Source of the DNA: Paralichthys olivaceus
Lineage: Eukaryota > Chordata > Actinopteri > Pleuronectiformes > Paralichthyidae
DNA: 64,000 nucleotides
Reading direction: 5' to 3'
Assembly: GCF_024713975.1 (NCBI RefSeq)
Contig: NC_091112.1
Location: 14,325,001 to 14,389,000 of the forward strand
In this document: piece after piece, positions 1 through 12,220 of the stretch
Layout: every line of letters begins with the position of its first letter
Position numbering within the stretch: position 1 is the first letter of the stretch
Made by a program: the position numbers and the translations under genes
The notes under the pieces: generated by a model
Databases searched by the model: none
What the model was told of the DNA's origin: nothing
Seen by the model: the letters and a program-made list of their open reading frames with translations, nothing else

Positions 1-70
1 CTCAACCTGTTCTTCAGCTTTTCATCTACTAAAGTTACGTCATAGTTGTGTTTGTCCCGGTGTGTTTCAG

Positions 71-870
71 GAACAATATGTGTTGTCTGCTTCCTCATCA
101 CCCTCCTGTTCGCGCAGCCTTCAGGGTTTTACTGGGTCAATCTCTTTGACAGTTTTGCCGGATCAGTTCCTCTCCTCACCACTGGATTGTTTGAGATGAT
201 AGCTGTTGTTTACATCTACGGCATAGACAGGTTAGATCGTTTTCAAACTATATTTGCAGCACGTCATCTTTTTGTGTGTTTGCTTTACATGTTGATATTG
301 TTTGTAAAATGAAAAATAATCGCCTCAGCAAGCAGTGCCTGTTTTTGAGTAAAACCGGATGTTGGCAGTGACTGAGGTCATGCGTAACAGGATTTCATGA
401 AGTATTTCAAAACTTTAATTAAAACTCTCCTGTGTGGCAGGTTCAATGAGGATTTCAAGTTCATGACCGGACGTAAGCCTTCCATCTTCTGGCAGGTGTC
501 ATGGAGGTTCATCAGTCCTCTAATCGTCCTGGTGATCTTAGTTTTCTACCTGGTGACCCAAGCCCAAGAAGAGCTCAGCTATTTAGTCTGGGACCCAAAC
601 GCTGTAAAAATCTCTACTAATGCTCCCTTATTGCAAAATAAATGTGTGTTCTTTTGCATTTTCATGCTAAATACACTAACTCAAATGCTTTGTTTCCTGC
701 AGGTGGAGTTTCCATCCCTGGTTAGAGCACTTTACCCTTCGTGGATCAATGCAGTCATATTCCTATTGGCAGGCGTCCCTAGTGTGGCAGTGCCTGTGTA
801 TGCATTGTGTAGACTGGTTTTTAATTGCTTTAAGAAAAGAAGTGTATCCAGCGAAAAGATTAGCCCTTAA
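71..870 (+). CDS. slc6a19: SLC6A19-like neutral amino acid transporter, copy 1 (3' end only)
   Basis: Last three exons of a Na+/Cl- dependent transporter of the SLC6 (B0AT) group; the rest lies left of the window. Exons 71-230, 441-603 and 703-870 have AG acceptors and GT donors and join in frame to a TAA stop at 868-870. The 160- and 163-nt exon lengths equal those of exons 10 and 11 in the two downstream paralogues. The translated part covers the last transmembrane helices (for example GFYWVNLFDSFAGS and [14 protein letters not shown]) and a short cytoplasmic tail ending EKISP. Over exons 10 and 11 I count about 80% identity to copy 2 (11 differences in each 54-residue block), so the two are tandem duplicates. 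The family transports neutral amino acids across apical epithelial membranes; that this copy is functional is inferred from the intact visible frame. Possible poly(A) signals at 1303, 1372 and 1489. Confidence 0.9.
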
Positions 871-1854
871 ACGACTTAAAATTACTGAGTCAAATGCTTC
901 AGAATTAAAGATGCAAGATTATTTAATTTGTCTTGGTGAAATATATGAACATTCCAGTGTTTGTCTTTTTGCATCTATACATGTTTTGTTTTTAAAACAT
1001 TTATGCCAATGTGTTATTGACACACAGCAGTAAAGTTATTATATTCCATCTCATCTTTTGTGCAGCTTGATGGCTCCTGTAAGACGATACTTTCTCTCCA
1101 CGCATATATGATTTCTTGTTGTTTTGGACTTTTCTTGCCTTAAAGACAAAACAGACTCAGTATTCCATCCATGTATGTTTTTTACTTATGGTGTTTAAAA
1201 CAGGGCATATTAAACTGTAAATGTGTATAGCTTGCTGTTGAAATCATTTTTGTTTCACTGTAATATAATTTTGACTTTACAGTATAACTTATATAAATGT
1301 AAAATAAAAAAATAGGAAGTATCCTACACCATTTAAACATGTCTACATAAGAAAGAAAAAGCAATCCTGCAAATAAAAAGATTTCTACTGAAAATGGGAG
1401 CTGTGTGAATTGTGTGCAAACGAACCCTGGAAATAGAGGTGATGAATTGCTGACTCAAACCTCTATTTCGATACAGTAGCCTTCTCTGAATAAAGACAAG
1501 GAGACCAGGTGACCTGCAGTAACGCATCAGTTGGTTATAAACTGCACTTGCTGTTTGAACGTCGCTCTGGTGTTGTCCAGTGTAGACCTAACCACACAGT
1601 ATACATGTTTAAACCACAGACTGTAAGTAAATATGCACGACGTGTCTATATCTATGCCAAAATATCCCGGACAGGAACGCCGCCATCTTTCACATTTGGA
1701 GACATACTCAGCACAGTACACGACCATTCGAGTAAGTCTCTGCTGTCAATTGTGAAATTTTACTACGTGTCTTTTTAAATCAACTAACTTATTAGAAACA
1801 AACTTTCTGGAATAAAGGAAAAAAATATGTTTGAATTTTTTTTGGTCCATGTCC

Positions 1855-1975
1855 CATTATTCACTTATATGGAGGTGGTAGTATTTATGACAATTACTGC
1901 AGCCATCCTCCAGGTGGCGACGCTTTGGCTTATATTTTGAGGAGCGATCACATCGTCCATCTATAAATACAGTGC
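1855..1975 (+). repeat. Interspersed repeat, family B, copy 1 (degenerate)
   Basis: Contains the elements shared with copies at 14205, 40838 and 46080: a GCAGCCA...CCAGGTGGCGAC block, a 'tttggctt' segment, and an end reading 'catcgtccatctataaatac'. The family resembles a short non-autonomous repeat widespread in percomorph genomes. Assignment rests on similarity between copies in this window; class not determined. Confidence 0.55.
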
Positions 1976-2229
1976 CTGGTTTTTATGTGCAGAAGATGTA
2001 GGGTAGTAAAGTGGACAGCAGAGGGGGACATCGCACTGACAGATCAGAGAGTGGTAGTAAGGTCAGGTGGACCAGATGCTGAGGAGCACAACATAGTTTG
2101 CAGTGTACTCTGCATGTGATAGCGGCCGAGGAGAGCATTGAAATATGACAGGCTGTGCAACTGTGATAATTTTAACAGAACACTATTTATAATAAATATC
2201 TTAATTTATAACACTCATTAGGCTACTGT

Positions 2230-2720
2230 ATAGTGATCTATTAAACAATTTATATTTAAGGTCTTGACCTTACTTTGTAAAGTGCCTTGAGATAATGAAG
2301 CTATACAAGTAAAATCAATTTCAACAGTCTGCTCATTTTTTGGAAAAGTATTACACAAATATACTTGACAGATTTCCATTAAACTGGGTGGAAGGATATG
2401 TAATTTATCAAGGAAAAACCCATTACATTTTGGTGCGGATTCAGATCAGGGCACAAATCCAGGAAATGTTCTTCACCCACTAGCATTTCAAAATACAGCA
2501 TTTTTGAAATTTTCTTGATTTGTCAAACACTAATTCCTGGATCTTGATTTAAAAAATTTAATAAATCTGGCATGTTGAAGGGATTGATATGTTTGTGTGT
2601 GTGCAATTTGGTGCAGATTCAAATAAAAACCTGAATCTAGTGAATTTAAATGTTTTCATTAGGGGACTTTTGGGCCTGGGCAGAGGAATGTATTCCACTG
2701 AGTGATATTTTAGTATTTGA
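2230..2720 (+). repeat. Degenerate interspersed repeat, family C, with SINE/LINE-like tail at its left
   Basis: Positions 2270-2322 read like a retroposon tail (aaagtgccttgagataatg...). Positions 2380-2720 contain phrases typical of a common fish repeat: 'aaactgggtggaaggat', 'acccattacattttggtgcgg', 'gtgtgcaatttggtgcag', 'gggcctgggcagaggaatgt'. A second, shorter copy is at 50096-50290. No coding capacity seen. Confidence 0.55.
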
Positions 2721-4638
2721 CTTTATCTGCTTAAATAATTTACCATTATGATAAAATATGAAAGCTGATATGGATCCATCAGTATGCAAGAAAATGATGA
2801 CAGTCAAATCACTTTTACTGAAGTGGTTCCAGCCAAATTGAACTTTGCCTCTTGTTCATTTCGTGCCAAACCATCCTTTAATGATTCACAAAATAACAAT
2901 AAGAGCAGCTAGAAGTTTCTATGATTGACTTACGTGGCCATGTGCTGATGTATAGCGGCTGAATCCCATTGAAGCATCTTTATCAGGTGAGGCAGGTTGG
3001 GTGGATCTCCCCTGCAGACTGAACAGGAAAGTGTGTTAGCTATAGCAAGGGGTTCATGAACTATTATATCATCATTATATATGTAGTCTGGGGTGATTTC
3101 AACAGAAGGGGACTGTGATGTTATCTATAGTGTGGGAGTCTTCGTGTAGTTTTCTTAAATTATGAAAAATCAATTAAAAAGTGTTGTTTTTGTTTTAGAA
3201 TATCTTCTTAAATGTTATAAAATGTGTGGGACGTCTAACATGAAAAAACAAGCAACATTATATAACTGTATTATAAAACACTTTGATTATCTTAATACAA
3301 CAATAAATAACTTGATACTGGCACTAATATGTAGATACACATGAGGAATGAATGAGGTTATATGATAAGGGGACTTTGAAATAAAGTGCCCCATAAGCAT
3401 CTTATAAGTTACCGATTGAATTATTACTGAGTACAGGGTCTCGTCCCTGGGACGAGCTTCAGCTCAGTCCAAGGAGGAGATGTGAACCTCTGCCATAAAA
3501 GTAGCTACAAGATGGGTTGGTCTATGTTTACAACAGGATGGAAAAATACTGGAGTTACAGTCACGGTTTGAACTGAATGACTAAGCATTGGATCCATCAA
3601 AGTGAGACTATTCAACATACAAGCATGAAGCCTGAAACAAGACCTAAAACCAGATTTTCGTAGAGGGCCCATAAAAACAGGACCCACCTTAGGGCCTTAG
3701 ACCCGCTGATATTGTGTTTAAGCCCTGAATCCCAAATAAAATAAATAAGCACAACCTAATTTTGCACAGTGAGGGGACGGTTACAAATATATGCAAACAT
3801 AGCAGTGGTGAACCTTTGTGTCCGCTTTTTGAATCTGTGTGAGTGAGTGAGGCGAATAAAACATTCGCTTCCTGTGGCGAGTTGAGTCAGCAGCATGGGC
3901 TTCGACTTTGTTGAACTTTGACCTGAGGTAGACCTGCATTAACTCCCGTGCGACCGTGACCCAAAAAGCCTGGAACTTCTTGGGGAAGCCTGGATATCTG
4001 GGGCTCTGGGCATTTGCCTGCTTCGTGATGCGGCCTTGTTAATTACATCATCATCATTTACATAGTACAGCCTATTACTAAAATCGATACCATCAAACAA
4101 CAAAGTGTGTACATCTCTATGTTAACAGATGTAAAAGTGAAAACTGTTATTAGATTATTATTCACATATCAATTATTAGCAAAGGACAACTGGAAACATT
4201 GTTGAGTGTCAGTTTTGAGTAGTAACTGTATATACACTTTTCCTCATTTTGTAATATCCATCGTCCCATTTATTTTGAATGAGTTCATAAATACAGTGAC
4301 ATGGCAGGTTCACAGGTATCTAGAGGTTTCAACTGAAACTCCAGGAGAAACTCCACTCAGCGAGTGAGACCGTCCACTGTACAGTTAAATTTGGTTTGGT
4401 GAGCTCTCTTTATTTAAAAGTCCTGCCCACACGTTCGTAAAATTCTTCGAGCCAACAACTCAGCAAGTGTGGTGATATAAAATAGAAGTACTGACTGTGC
4501 ACTAACTAATCTGAACTGCACCAGATAAAGTTAAAGATCATAAACATGCCTCAAGCCTGCTAAGTGCACGCTCCAAGCCGTCACTTTGACTTCCAAGAAC
4601 GCTAGTGTTCACACCTCACATCCTGAGCAGTGGTCGCC

Positions 4639-7600
4639 ATGAGACTGACGCTTCCTAACCCAGGACTGGATCTGCGGATCCCCAACTATAAGGATCTGGA
4701 GAGAATGGAGGAGGAAGACATCAGTGACAGGCCAAAGTGGGACAACAAAGCCCAGTACATCCTGACCTGCGTGGGCTTCTGCATTGGGATCGGCAACGTG
4801 TGGAGATTTCCCTACTTGTGTCAAAGTCATGGAGGAGGTAGGTGAAGATGAGAGTGGTTAGAGGATGTTAAATGATGTGACTAAGTATCAGCGTGGTCTT
4901 TCACTGGAGGGACTGAATTTACAAGTACAACGTTATTGATATGTGGTTAAAAAAAGAATCATGAGTGAATTTTAGTTTCCTAGTACCCATGTCAGAATAT
5001 CATGAAGCGAATCAATGATGTGTTCAACCAATCAAACAGTTTTTGTCTGTATAGCCCATGTTCAGAAATTACAATTTGCCTCATAGGCTCACCAAGGTGT
5101 GAAATATGAAACCCTCCAACCTTCACCCTCAACATGAGTGAGGAAAAACTACCCAAAACTATTCACACGAGGAAAAGGGGTTATACAATGAAAAAACACT
5201 GGGGTAAAAATATGTACAATTTTAACTTAAGTGTGTACAGATAAGCACACAGCAGAAGAGAGCAAAAATTTGTTGAGGGGGAATTCTAAAATAATTCTTC
5301 TGGAATATCAGTGAACCAAACAAATAAAGGAGGCAGGTTGGGGAGGATGGAGTCCAGCAATGAGAGAGAGGGGAGAGACTCACAGAGGCAGTAGGACAGT
5401 CACCTCTGCACAGAGGTCTCAGATAACAAACAACCCAACTCCGCACACAAACTACAAAAACAGAGTAGGTGAAAGATAGGTAGGAAGAGTGGGTGGGACT
5501 ATCACAAGGGTCACTATTATTATTAGCTGTTCACATTCTGTGGGAATGTTTTACAGACAGGACTAAACCTTTTAATCAATAACCAAGCTGTTTGCCTATT
5601 TAAGACCTACTTTTTAAGACTGTTAACATAAGATATAGGTTGTAAGGCAAGATATAAAAAATATCTTCATAATAATATAAAAATGTATAAATATAGATAC
5701 AAATAAAACTCATGTAAAATCTGATAAATCTCTTAAGAAGGGACTAGTGAGTTACCGAGCCGACCTGATTTTCTCAGGCAGATTGTTCCAGAGCCTTAAG
5801 GCCCCCTGACTATAAAGACTCTGTCCCAGAAACCCAGTTGACAGGGCAGACAGACAGCACACGTCTGCCTGAGGATCTCAAGGTATGTAGGTGCATAAGG
5901 CACTATAAGATCTGATATATAATGTGGAGAGAGGCCTTGAAGAACCGAAAGTGCAATCCGTAAAATCAATACTACAACATAAAAGGAGCCAATGTAAAAA
6001 GGCCAAGCTGAAGGCTCAGCTGAACTTTGTACAGTTTGGAGTTGCTCAATAGATATTTGGTTCAGGCAGGTAAAACTGCTGTTGGAATAATCCAAATATA
6101 ATGAGATGAAGTCATTTAGGATGGGCTCAGTGTTTTTAAAAGTTAAAATAGGACATATTTTTGAAATATATCCAACATGGTAAAAACATAACTGTATAAG
6201 TTTCGTGGCGTCTGACTACAAAACAAAATTACTGTCATGATAAAGGCCAAGATTTCTTACAAAAGGCTTTATATGTTCCACTTGGGAACCAGCAGATGGC
6301 AATGTTTATTTTGTTGTGCTCCCATGATACCTAAAAGAACTCAGCTGCCCGGGGTCAGTTGGACTAATGCACAGGTACATCTGTGCGTCAAAAGTGTCAC
6401 AGTATTATGTAAAACTTGAGAACAGACATGATTATCAAAGTAAGGAGGTAGTGAGAGGAGTCACAGTCAAGTAAGAAAGAGGTGAAATCAAATTTTAAAC
6501 TTTTATAACATTAGCCTGAACATTTTCTGCCAAAACAACAGATAATATATCAACGACACTTCGGCACACAGAATGGAGGAGCTGGGAATTGAACACAAAC
6601 TCTGATTAAAAGAGGTACTACAGCTCACCCACCACTAATGGAATTCATTTTCCAGGTGCCTTCCTGATACCATACCTCATTCTGCTGGTGCTGGAGGGAA
6701 TGCCGCTCCTGCTGCTGGAGTTTGCCATTGGCCAGCGTCTGAGGAAAGGCAGTGTGGGAGTGTGGAGGGCCATCAACCCTTATCTGACTGGTATTGGTAA
6801 GTAAACCAAGCTCTGGAGCTAAAGTGGTTCTCTGGCTTCCTGGTGAATGTTATATGACAGTTAATGATGTTGTCCTGCAGGTATAGCCTCCATGCTGGTG
6901 TCCTTCTTGGTTGGACTGTACTACAACACCTTAATAGCCTGGATCATATGGTATCTCTTCAATTCCTTTCAAAGCCCACTGCCTTGGACCCAGTGTCCTC
7001 TCAATGACAACAGCACAGGTATTCGGGAACACACACATACTCAAGCACGACAATAACCCCAAACTCGACAAATATTTGCAGAGGCCTGTTTCTTGCCTCC
7101 ACAGCATTTGTACCCGAGTGTCAAGAGAGCTCCACTGTGGATTACTACTTTTACCGAGTGACTCTGAACACTACAACCTCTATAGCTGACTCAGGAGGAC
7201 TCCACTGGCCCATTGTAGTCTGCCTGTTCACCGCCTGGACGTTCATCTGTATCTGCTACATACGGGGGATCGGCACGTCAGGCAAGGTTTGTTGAACCTT
7301 GATAAACTCTACGATTGAATGAATCACCACTATTAATATTATTTTATATTTACCTTTTTTATATCTTGTCATGACCTCAGGCAGTGTATGTCACTGCCAT
7401 CCTGCCGTACATAGTGCTGGCTATCTTCCTGATCAGAGGGCTGACTCTCAAAGGAGCACTGAGCGGAATAGCGTTCCTCTTCACACCAGACGTATGCATC
7501 AACTCACGCTCAGAAAAAAAGCTAGTTATTTACCTCATTAGATAAAGACAGGCGGTAACATGTGCCTCCCTCCTGCAGGTTGATGAGCTGATGAACCCGA

Positions 7601-9635
7601 CGACATGGCTGGATGCAGGTGCCCAGGTCTTTTATGCCTTCAGTATAGCGTGGGGAGGCCTCATCTCCTTCTCAAGCTACAACCCTATTCAGTAAGACAC
7701 ATTTAGAAGCAGTTGAAACAGGTGGCAGCCTTTGTGTGAAATATGTGTCCTGAATCTTTTGCTTATTTTCTTTCTTCAAGCAACAACTGCATGCAAGATG
7801 CTGTGATCCTGACAGTCATAACTGGTGCCACCTCAATCTACGCTGCCACGGTCACCTACACCATCATCGGGTTCAGGGCCACTGAGAAATATGAAAAGTG
7901 TATCAGTGAGTGAGTACATTGTATCGGTGAGTCGTCACAAAATGTGGGGCCCTCAACCTAACCACTCGACCATGATTCCTAATCCTAACCACTTGTCAGG
8001 AGATCAAGGTCATAATGCCTTGACCAAGCGATCAACCTATAACCCGAACCATTCGACCTAGAGGCCTAAAAATACATAATTAGTATAATGCAGTATAAGA
8101 TATATGTTGGGATATAATATAGGATAAAAAGACAATACATTGACATTGCTCATTAATAATCACACATGTCATATTGACTCTAGGAATGCAAGGTTACAAA
8201 TCAGTGATGTACTTTTTTTCAGAAACATCATGAAACTATTAAATGCATTTAATCTTCCTGAGGACAACATCACTACAAGCAACTACGAGGCTGCGTACAA
8301 TCACCTCAACAGCTCCAATCCTGACATTGTCCTTGGACTGGACATCAAAACGTGTGACATGCAGAAGCTTCTCAGTGAGGTAACATTTCTCATCAGGTTC
8401 CTCAGTTGTCGTTTGCTCTTGTTTGCTTTGTGACTGATGTGTGTTTGTCCAGGGAGTGGAGGGAACAGGTCTGGCCTTCATTGTGTTTACAGAGGCCATC
8501 ACCAAGATGCCTGGTTCCCCAATCTGGTCTGTCCTCTTTTTCATTATGCTTCTCTGCCTGGGAATATCAACCCTGTTTGGCAACATTGAAGGAGTGGTGG
8601 TCCCCTTGAGAGACCTGAAAATGCTTCCTCAAAAATGGCCCCAAGAAGCCGTAACTGGTATTCTGAGTTTTTCTTAAAAAAACAGTCTACACGTGAAACC
8701 GCAGATGAACAGATTCTCTGCACTCCGTTTTAACACATGCTTGCCTTTCTTTATGCATGTGTGTGTTTCAGGAACAACATGTGTTGTCGGATTCGTCATC
8801 TCGCTCCTGTTTGCACAGAATTCTGGGTTTTACTGGGTAACGCTCTTCGACAATTTTGCTGGATCAGTTCCTCTTCTGACTATTGGATTGATTGAGTTGA
8901 TCGCTGTCGTTCACATCTATGGCATAGACAGGTTGGTCACATCCTCTATTTTATTATATTGCACAGCCTACTGCAAAATGTCCACGTTACCAGCCACACT
9001 CGTTCTTAAAATGAATGAAATATCTACCTACTGGTTCCACAAACGTGTGAAAGACAGAAGCAACTGCTTATTAGGGTGGTTTATATCTATTTTACCATAA
9101 GTCTGTGATAAATGTTTTGTAACCTGTTCTGTTATCTTGGCCACGTCACCCCTGTTAATCTCTTAGAGGAATGTGAGGACTTCCTTTTTTTCCTAATGTA
9201 ATATAATCTAAACCCTGTCGTGTGGCAGGTTCAATGAGGACTTGGAGTTCATGATTGGATACAAGCCCTCCATCTTCTGGCAGGTGTCATGGAGGTTCAT
9301 CAGTCCTCTAATCATCCTAGTGATCTTAGTTTTCTACCTGGTGATCGAAGCTCAAGATGAACTCACCTATTTGGTCTGGGACCCAAGTTCTGTACGCGCA
9401 CAAACTCACAACATCTTTTGATTTTATCATCATCCTCTTTTTCCTTTCTATATATATTACTAATCAGGTTATTTGTGTTTTACAGAAGGAGTTTCCAACT
9501 CTGGCATCAGTGCCCTACCCTCCATGGATCAATGCAGCCATATTTGTCTTGGCAGGAGTCCCCAGTCTGATGGTGCCCGTGTATGCATTATGTAAGCTGG
9601 TGTTTAGTCGCTGCAGGAAAAGCACTGCTTCCTGA
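4639..9635 (+). CDS. slc6a19: Sodium-dependent neutral amino acid transporter B0AT1-like (SLC6A19 homologue), copy 2
   Basis: Twelve coding exons: 4639-4837, 6656-6796, 6881-7018, 7105-7286, 7381-7491, 7579-7691, 7781-7909, 8223-8379, 8453-8657, 8772-8931, 9229-9391, 9486-9635; all AG/GT bounded, 1848 nt, 615 aa (human SLC6A19 is 634). The protein opens [15 protein letters not shown], matching the SLC6A19 N-terminus, and the ATG at 4639 has a strong context (gccATGa). LeuT-fold hallmarks are present: TM1 [12 protein letters not shown] (Na+/substrate site), TM2 [14 protein letters not shown]6 ISFSSYN, TM8 [14 protein letters not shown]-glycosylation sequons lie in extracellular loops (for example EDNITT, NSSN). 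It should couple Na+ to uptake of neutral amino acids at the apical membrane of gut or kidney epithelium, with a collectrin/ACE2-type partner (family knowledge). AATAAA at 9846-9851. The donor of exon 7 is one of three overlapping GT donors. Confidence 0.95.
4838..6655 (+). other. Intron 1 of slc6a19 copy 2
   Basis: Largest intron of the gene, 1.8 kb, from GTAGGT at 4838 to CCAG at 6655. It carries a degenerate interspersed repeat (5740-6110) and otherwise AT-rich sequence without exons I can support. Confidence 0.8.
5740..6110 (-). repeat. Degenerate interspersed repeat in slc6a19 intron 1
   Basis: Phrases such as 'ttgttccagagccttaaggccccctga', shown here as ttgttccagagccttaagg, then 'aaagactctgtccc', 'ggagagaggccttgaag' and 'aaggagccaatgtaaaaagg' recall a common fish repeat whose full copies describe a longer retroposon-like unit. 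Only one copy is in this window, so family and orientation are uncertain. Confidence 0.4.
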
Positions 9636-12220
9636 AAATGAGCAGCATTGTCTTACAGCAGACATCATGTTTTAGAATAGAACAAAATGCATTGTTATTT
9701 AATTAGTTGTTTCTTTCATAAGTTAACTTTATATGTGAATAACATCTGTGCAATATGTCAGCATCTCAAACTTTCTACACAATTTGTTGTAATATTGTTT
9801 TTTATTTCATTTAGTCATTTTTGCTTGTTTATGATTATTGTGTATAATAAATGTATTTAAAAAACAAAAATGTTTATATTTCTTATCGCACTCGCCACAC
9901 ACTTGTACATCTCTCTATAGGTGTGACACTCATTGACATAATAAATTTACTAGCCTCTTACCCATAACCTTAACCATCACAACTAAATGCCTAACCCTTG
10001 ACTAATTCTAACCCCAAAGTAAAGTCTTAACCCACAAACAGCCCCTTGAATTTGTGAGGATCAGTCAAAATGTCCTCACAATGATGGTACTGAACCAAAA
10101 TTGTCCCTCATAAATATAGACTGACATGCGTGCAAGCACACAAACACAATATTGATGCTTTGCAGGAACATGTTCACACCAGCAGGTGGCAGCAACATAA
10201 CTGTATCAGTTCAAAAGGAAGAGATTTACAGATAACGCAGGTGTTTACTTTACTCCCATGTAGGAGTAAAGTTTTCCACATGTTCCAGCAGTTGGTAAAA
10301 GTTGGTAAAAAGTTAAAGATTCTTCTTCATGTAGGAAGCACAATCACTTTTTATGCTTCTGCTCACACAGGAAGAGCTGCAGCCTGGGAGACTATGACAG
10401 GTCTAAGAAAACACAACCCCTTTGCATAAGCATATGAGAAAAGCTGTCTGTCTTTGGACTGTAGCAACACATGCAAACACACAACCAACACTAGAGGGGC
10501 ACTCAGAGATCTCTGCCAAGGCCCACTAGTTCCCTTATGCAACCTAATTTAAATGCACTTGATTTTGGGTCGGCATCAAATTTCAAACACTCATAAATTG
10601 GTCCTCTAAATATGAATGGTATTTGCAAATGCAGACCTTTTTATTGCTATGTAACTTTTAGTGTGGATAGATTTAACAATCCTGTTGGGAAGACAAAAGC
10701 AAGGCGATCGTCGGGAAGCCAATTCGACTAATAAGGATTCATGCAATTGTTTTACATATTGCTGCATCTGGAGCATTACTAATTTAATGTGTTAATGAAA
10801 AAAAACAAAGAGAGATTTATCACTTCTTTCACAATCAGTGGATATTTACATTTGAGGAATTATTTAGGGGAATAAAAGTAAAAACAACAACAAAAAACTA
10901 TTTTTTTTCAACTCTGCATAACTCCTCGATTATCACATAATATCATTATTATTATTATTATATCATTATTATTATTAGTTGTTTTATCATTGACTGACGA
11001 ATCTGCAGATGAACGATGTAACTAAACCTGCAATTTGTTAAAATATGCTGAGGTCAGAGATTTAGCCTACAGCGTACCCTCACGTTCGGCCTGTATCGTT
11101 GATAACAAGGCCAAAACACTTGATGACGCTAAGGTGCGCAACTGAAGTTAGGTCCCTAACATCCTCTGGTAGCCACTAACGCCTGCTAACATCTACTGGT
11201 AGTTTGGTGATTAAATTGTGCAGAAGACCTTCAAACTTACAGGGGATATTCCGCATCTTGTCCTATATTCTAAATTATACTACTACTTATACTACTGTTA
11301 AATATATGTAGGCACCTTTGCACGTTGTCAATAATTATGATAAAAATAAGTGATAGCAGTAGTAAGAATCATTTGAAGATTGGATTGATCGTTTTGGTAT
11401 CATGTTTTTGCTGGAGGGTTGGGAGTCAGGTTGATATACCCTTGAAATGCTGCTGCACTAATGTAATTCTACTTCTAATTTATCTTTGGTGAGAAGAAAT
11501 AAAAATTCTCAATTTTTTTCTTCTATTTAGTAATCATGTTGCCTTAAATTAAGTTCAGTGTTTAGAATTGAGTGACATATAGTGGTGAAGTTGCATGTCG
11601 CAGGACCCCTCACCTCACCCTCCCCTTCCAAACATGAAAAAGAACCTGTGGAAACCTGCAGTTGTCACAAAAACCCAAAAGGTGTTTAGTTTGTCCAGTT
11701 TGGACTACTGTAAAAAAAACCCTGGCAGCCTCCACAGAGAGGACCCGCTCCTGATGTAAATATTGCATATTTAAATAAAAGGGGCCATTCTAGGGTAGAG
11801 AAAACAACTTGTACAATCTAGATGAAACTCACAGTGAAAACATCACATGGATCACTTTCATGATGTCTTTTTTATTGACTTCATTCCAACAGTTAATTTA
11901 CTAAGTTATCCATTAATTTTAGGTTCAGCCCATATCCATTGTAACAAACTGGGAGGATGAACCACTTCGTCAACATAAAAATCCAATAAGAAATGTATCC
12001 GTGACTCAAAGCTCGATCTGATTGGACGCAGGAGGAAAGCCCCCTGCAGGGAGTCAGAGGAGGACGAGAGGTGAGCACTGGACATCACTTAGACTGAACC
12101 ACTCTAGATCTGTTCTGACACCCAGTGAGCCTAGATAAGGACGTGGGTCCTTAAACTGATAGAGTTGTTTTAATTAAAAACTGTTTAATTGTTGAAACAA
12201 AAGCTTTCAACCAGCTGAGT
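9636..12220. other. Intergenic region slc6a19 copy 2 to slc6a18
   Basis: 3'UTR-like sequence up to the AATAAA at 9846, a TAACC-rich low-complexity stretch around 9960-10030 (cttaacc/cctaaccc-like words), ATT/TTA microsatellite at 10944-10978, and a degenerate MITE at 11551-11875. No other gene seen. The slc6a18 promoter should lie just before 12221. Confidence 0.6.
11551..11875 (+). mobile_element. MITE family A, degenerate copy
   Basis: Shares with the better copy at 28868-29189: left end 'aagttcagtgtttagaattg', 'cccctcacctcaccctcc', 'aaaaggtgtttagtttgtcc', 'cagagaggacccgctcc', 'gaaaacaacttgtacaatc' and 'tagatgaaac'. The right terminal repeat is not recognisable, so the copy is old or truncated. 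No coding capacity. Confidence 0.65.

Larger units (their letters stand above)
871..4638. other. Intergenic region between the two slc6a19 copies
   Basis: No exon could be supported. The first 600 bases are 3'UTR-like with three AATAAA motifs. Repeats at 1855-1975 and 2230-2720 are listed separately. The rest (about 2720-4600) is AT-rich unique-looking sequence with only short unsupported open frames. The promoter of copy 2 must lie in its last part, but I see no convincing TATA box. Confidence 0.6.

Noticed and set aside
9950-10030. Interstitial telomeric repeat, because of repeated CTTAACC/CCTAACCC words near tert
   Set aside because: The words are irregular and not in tandem TTAGGG register; it is low-complexity sequence.
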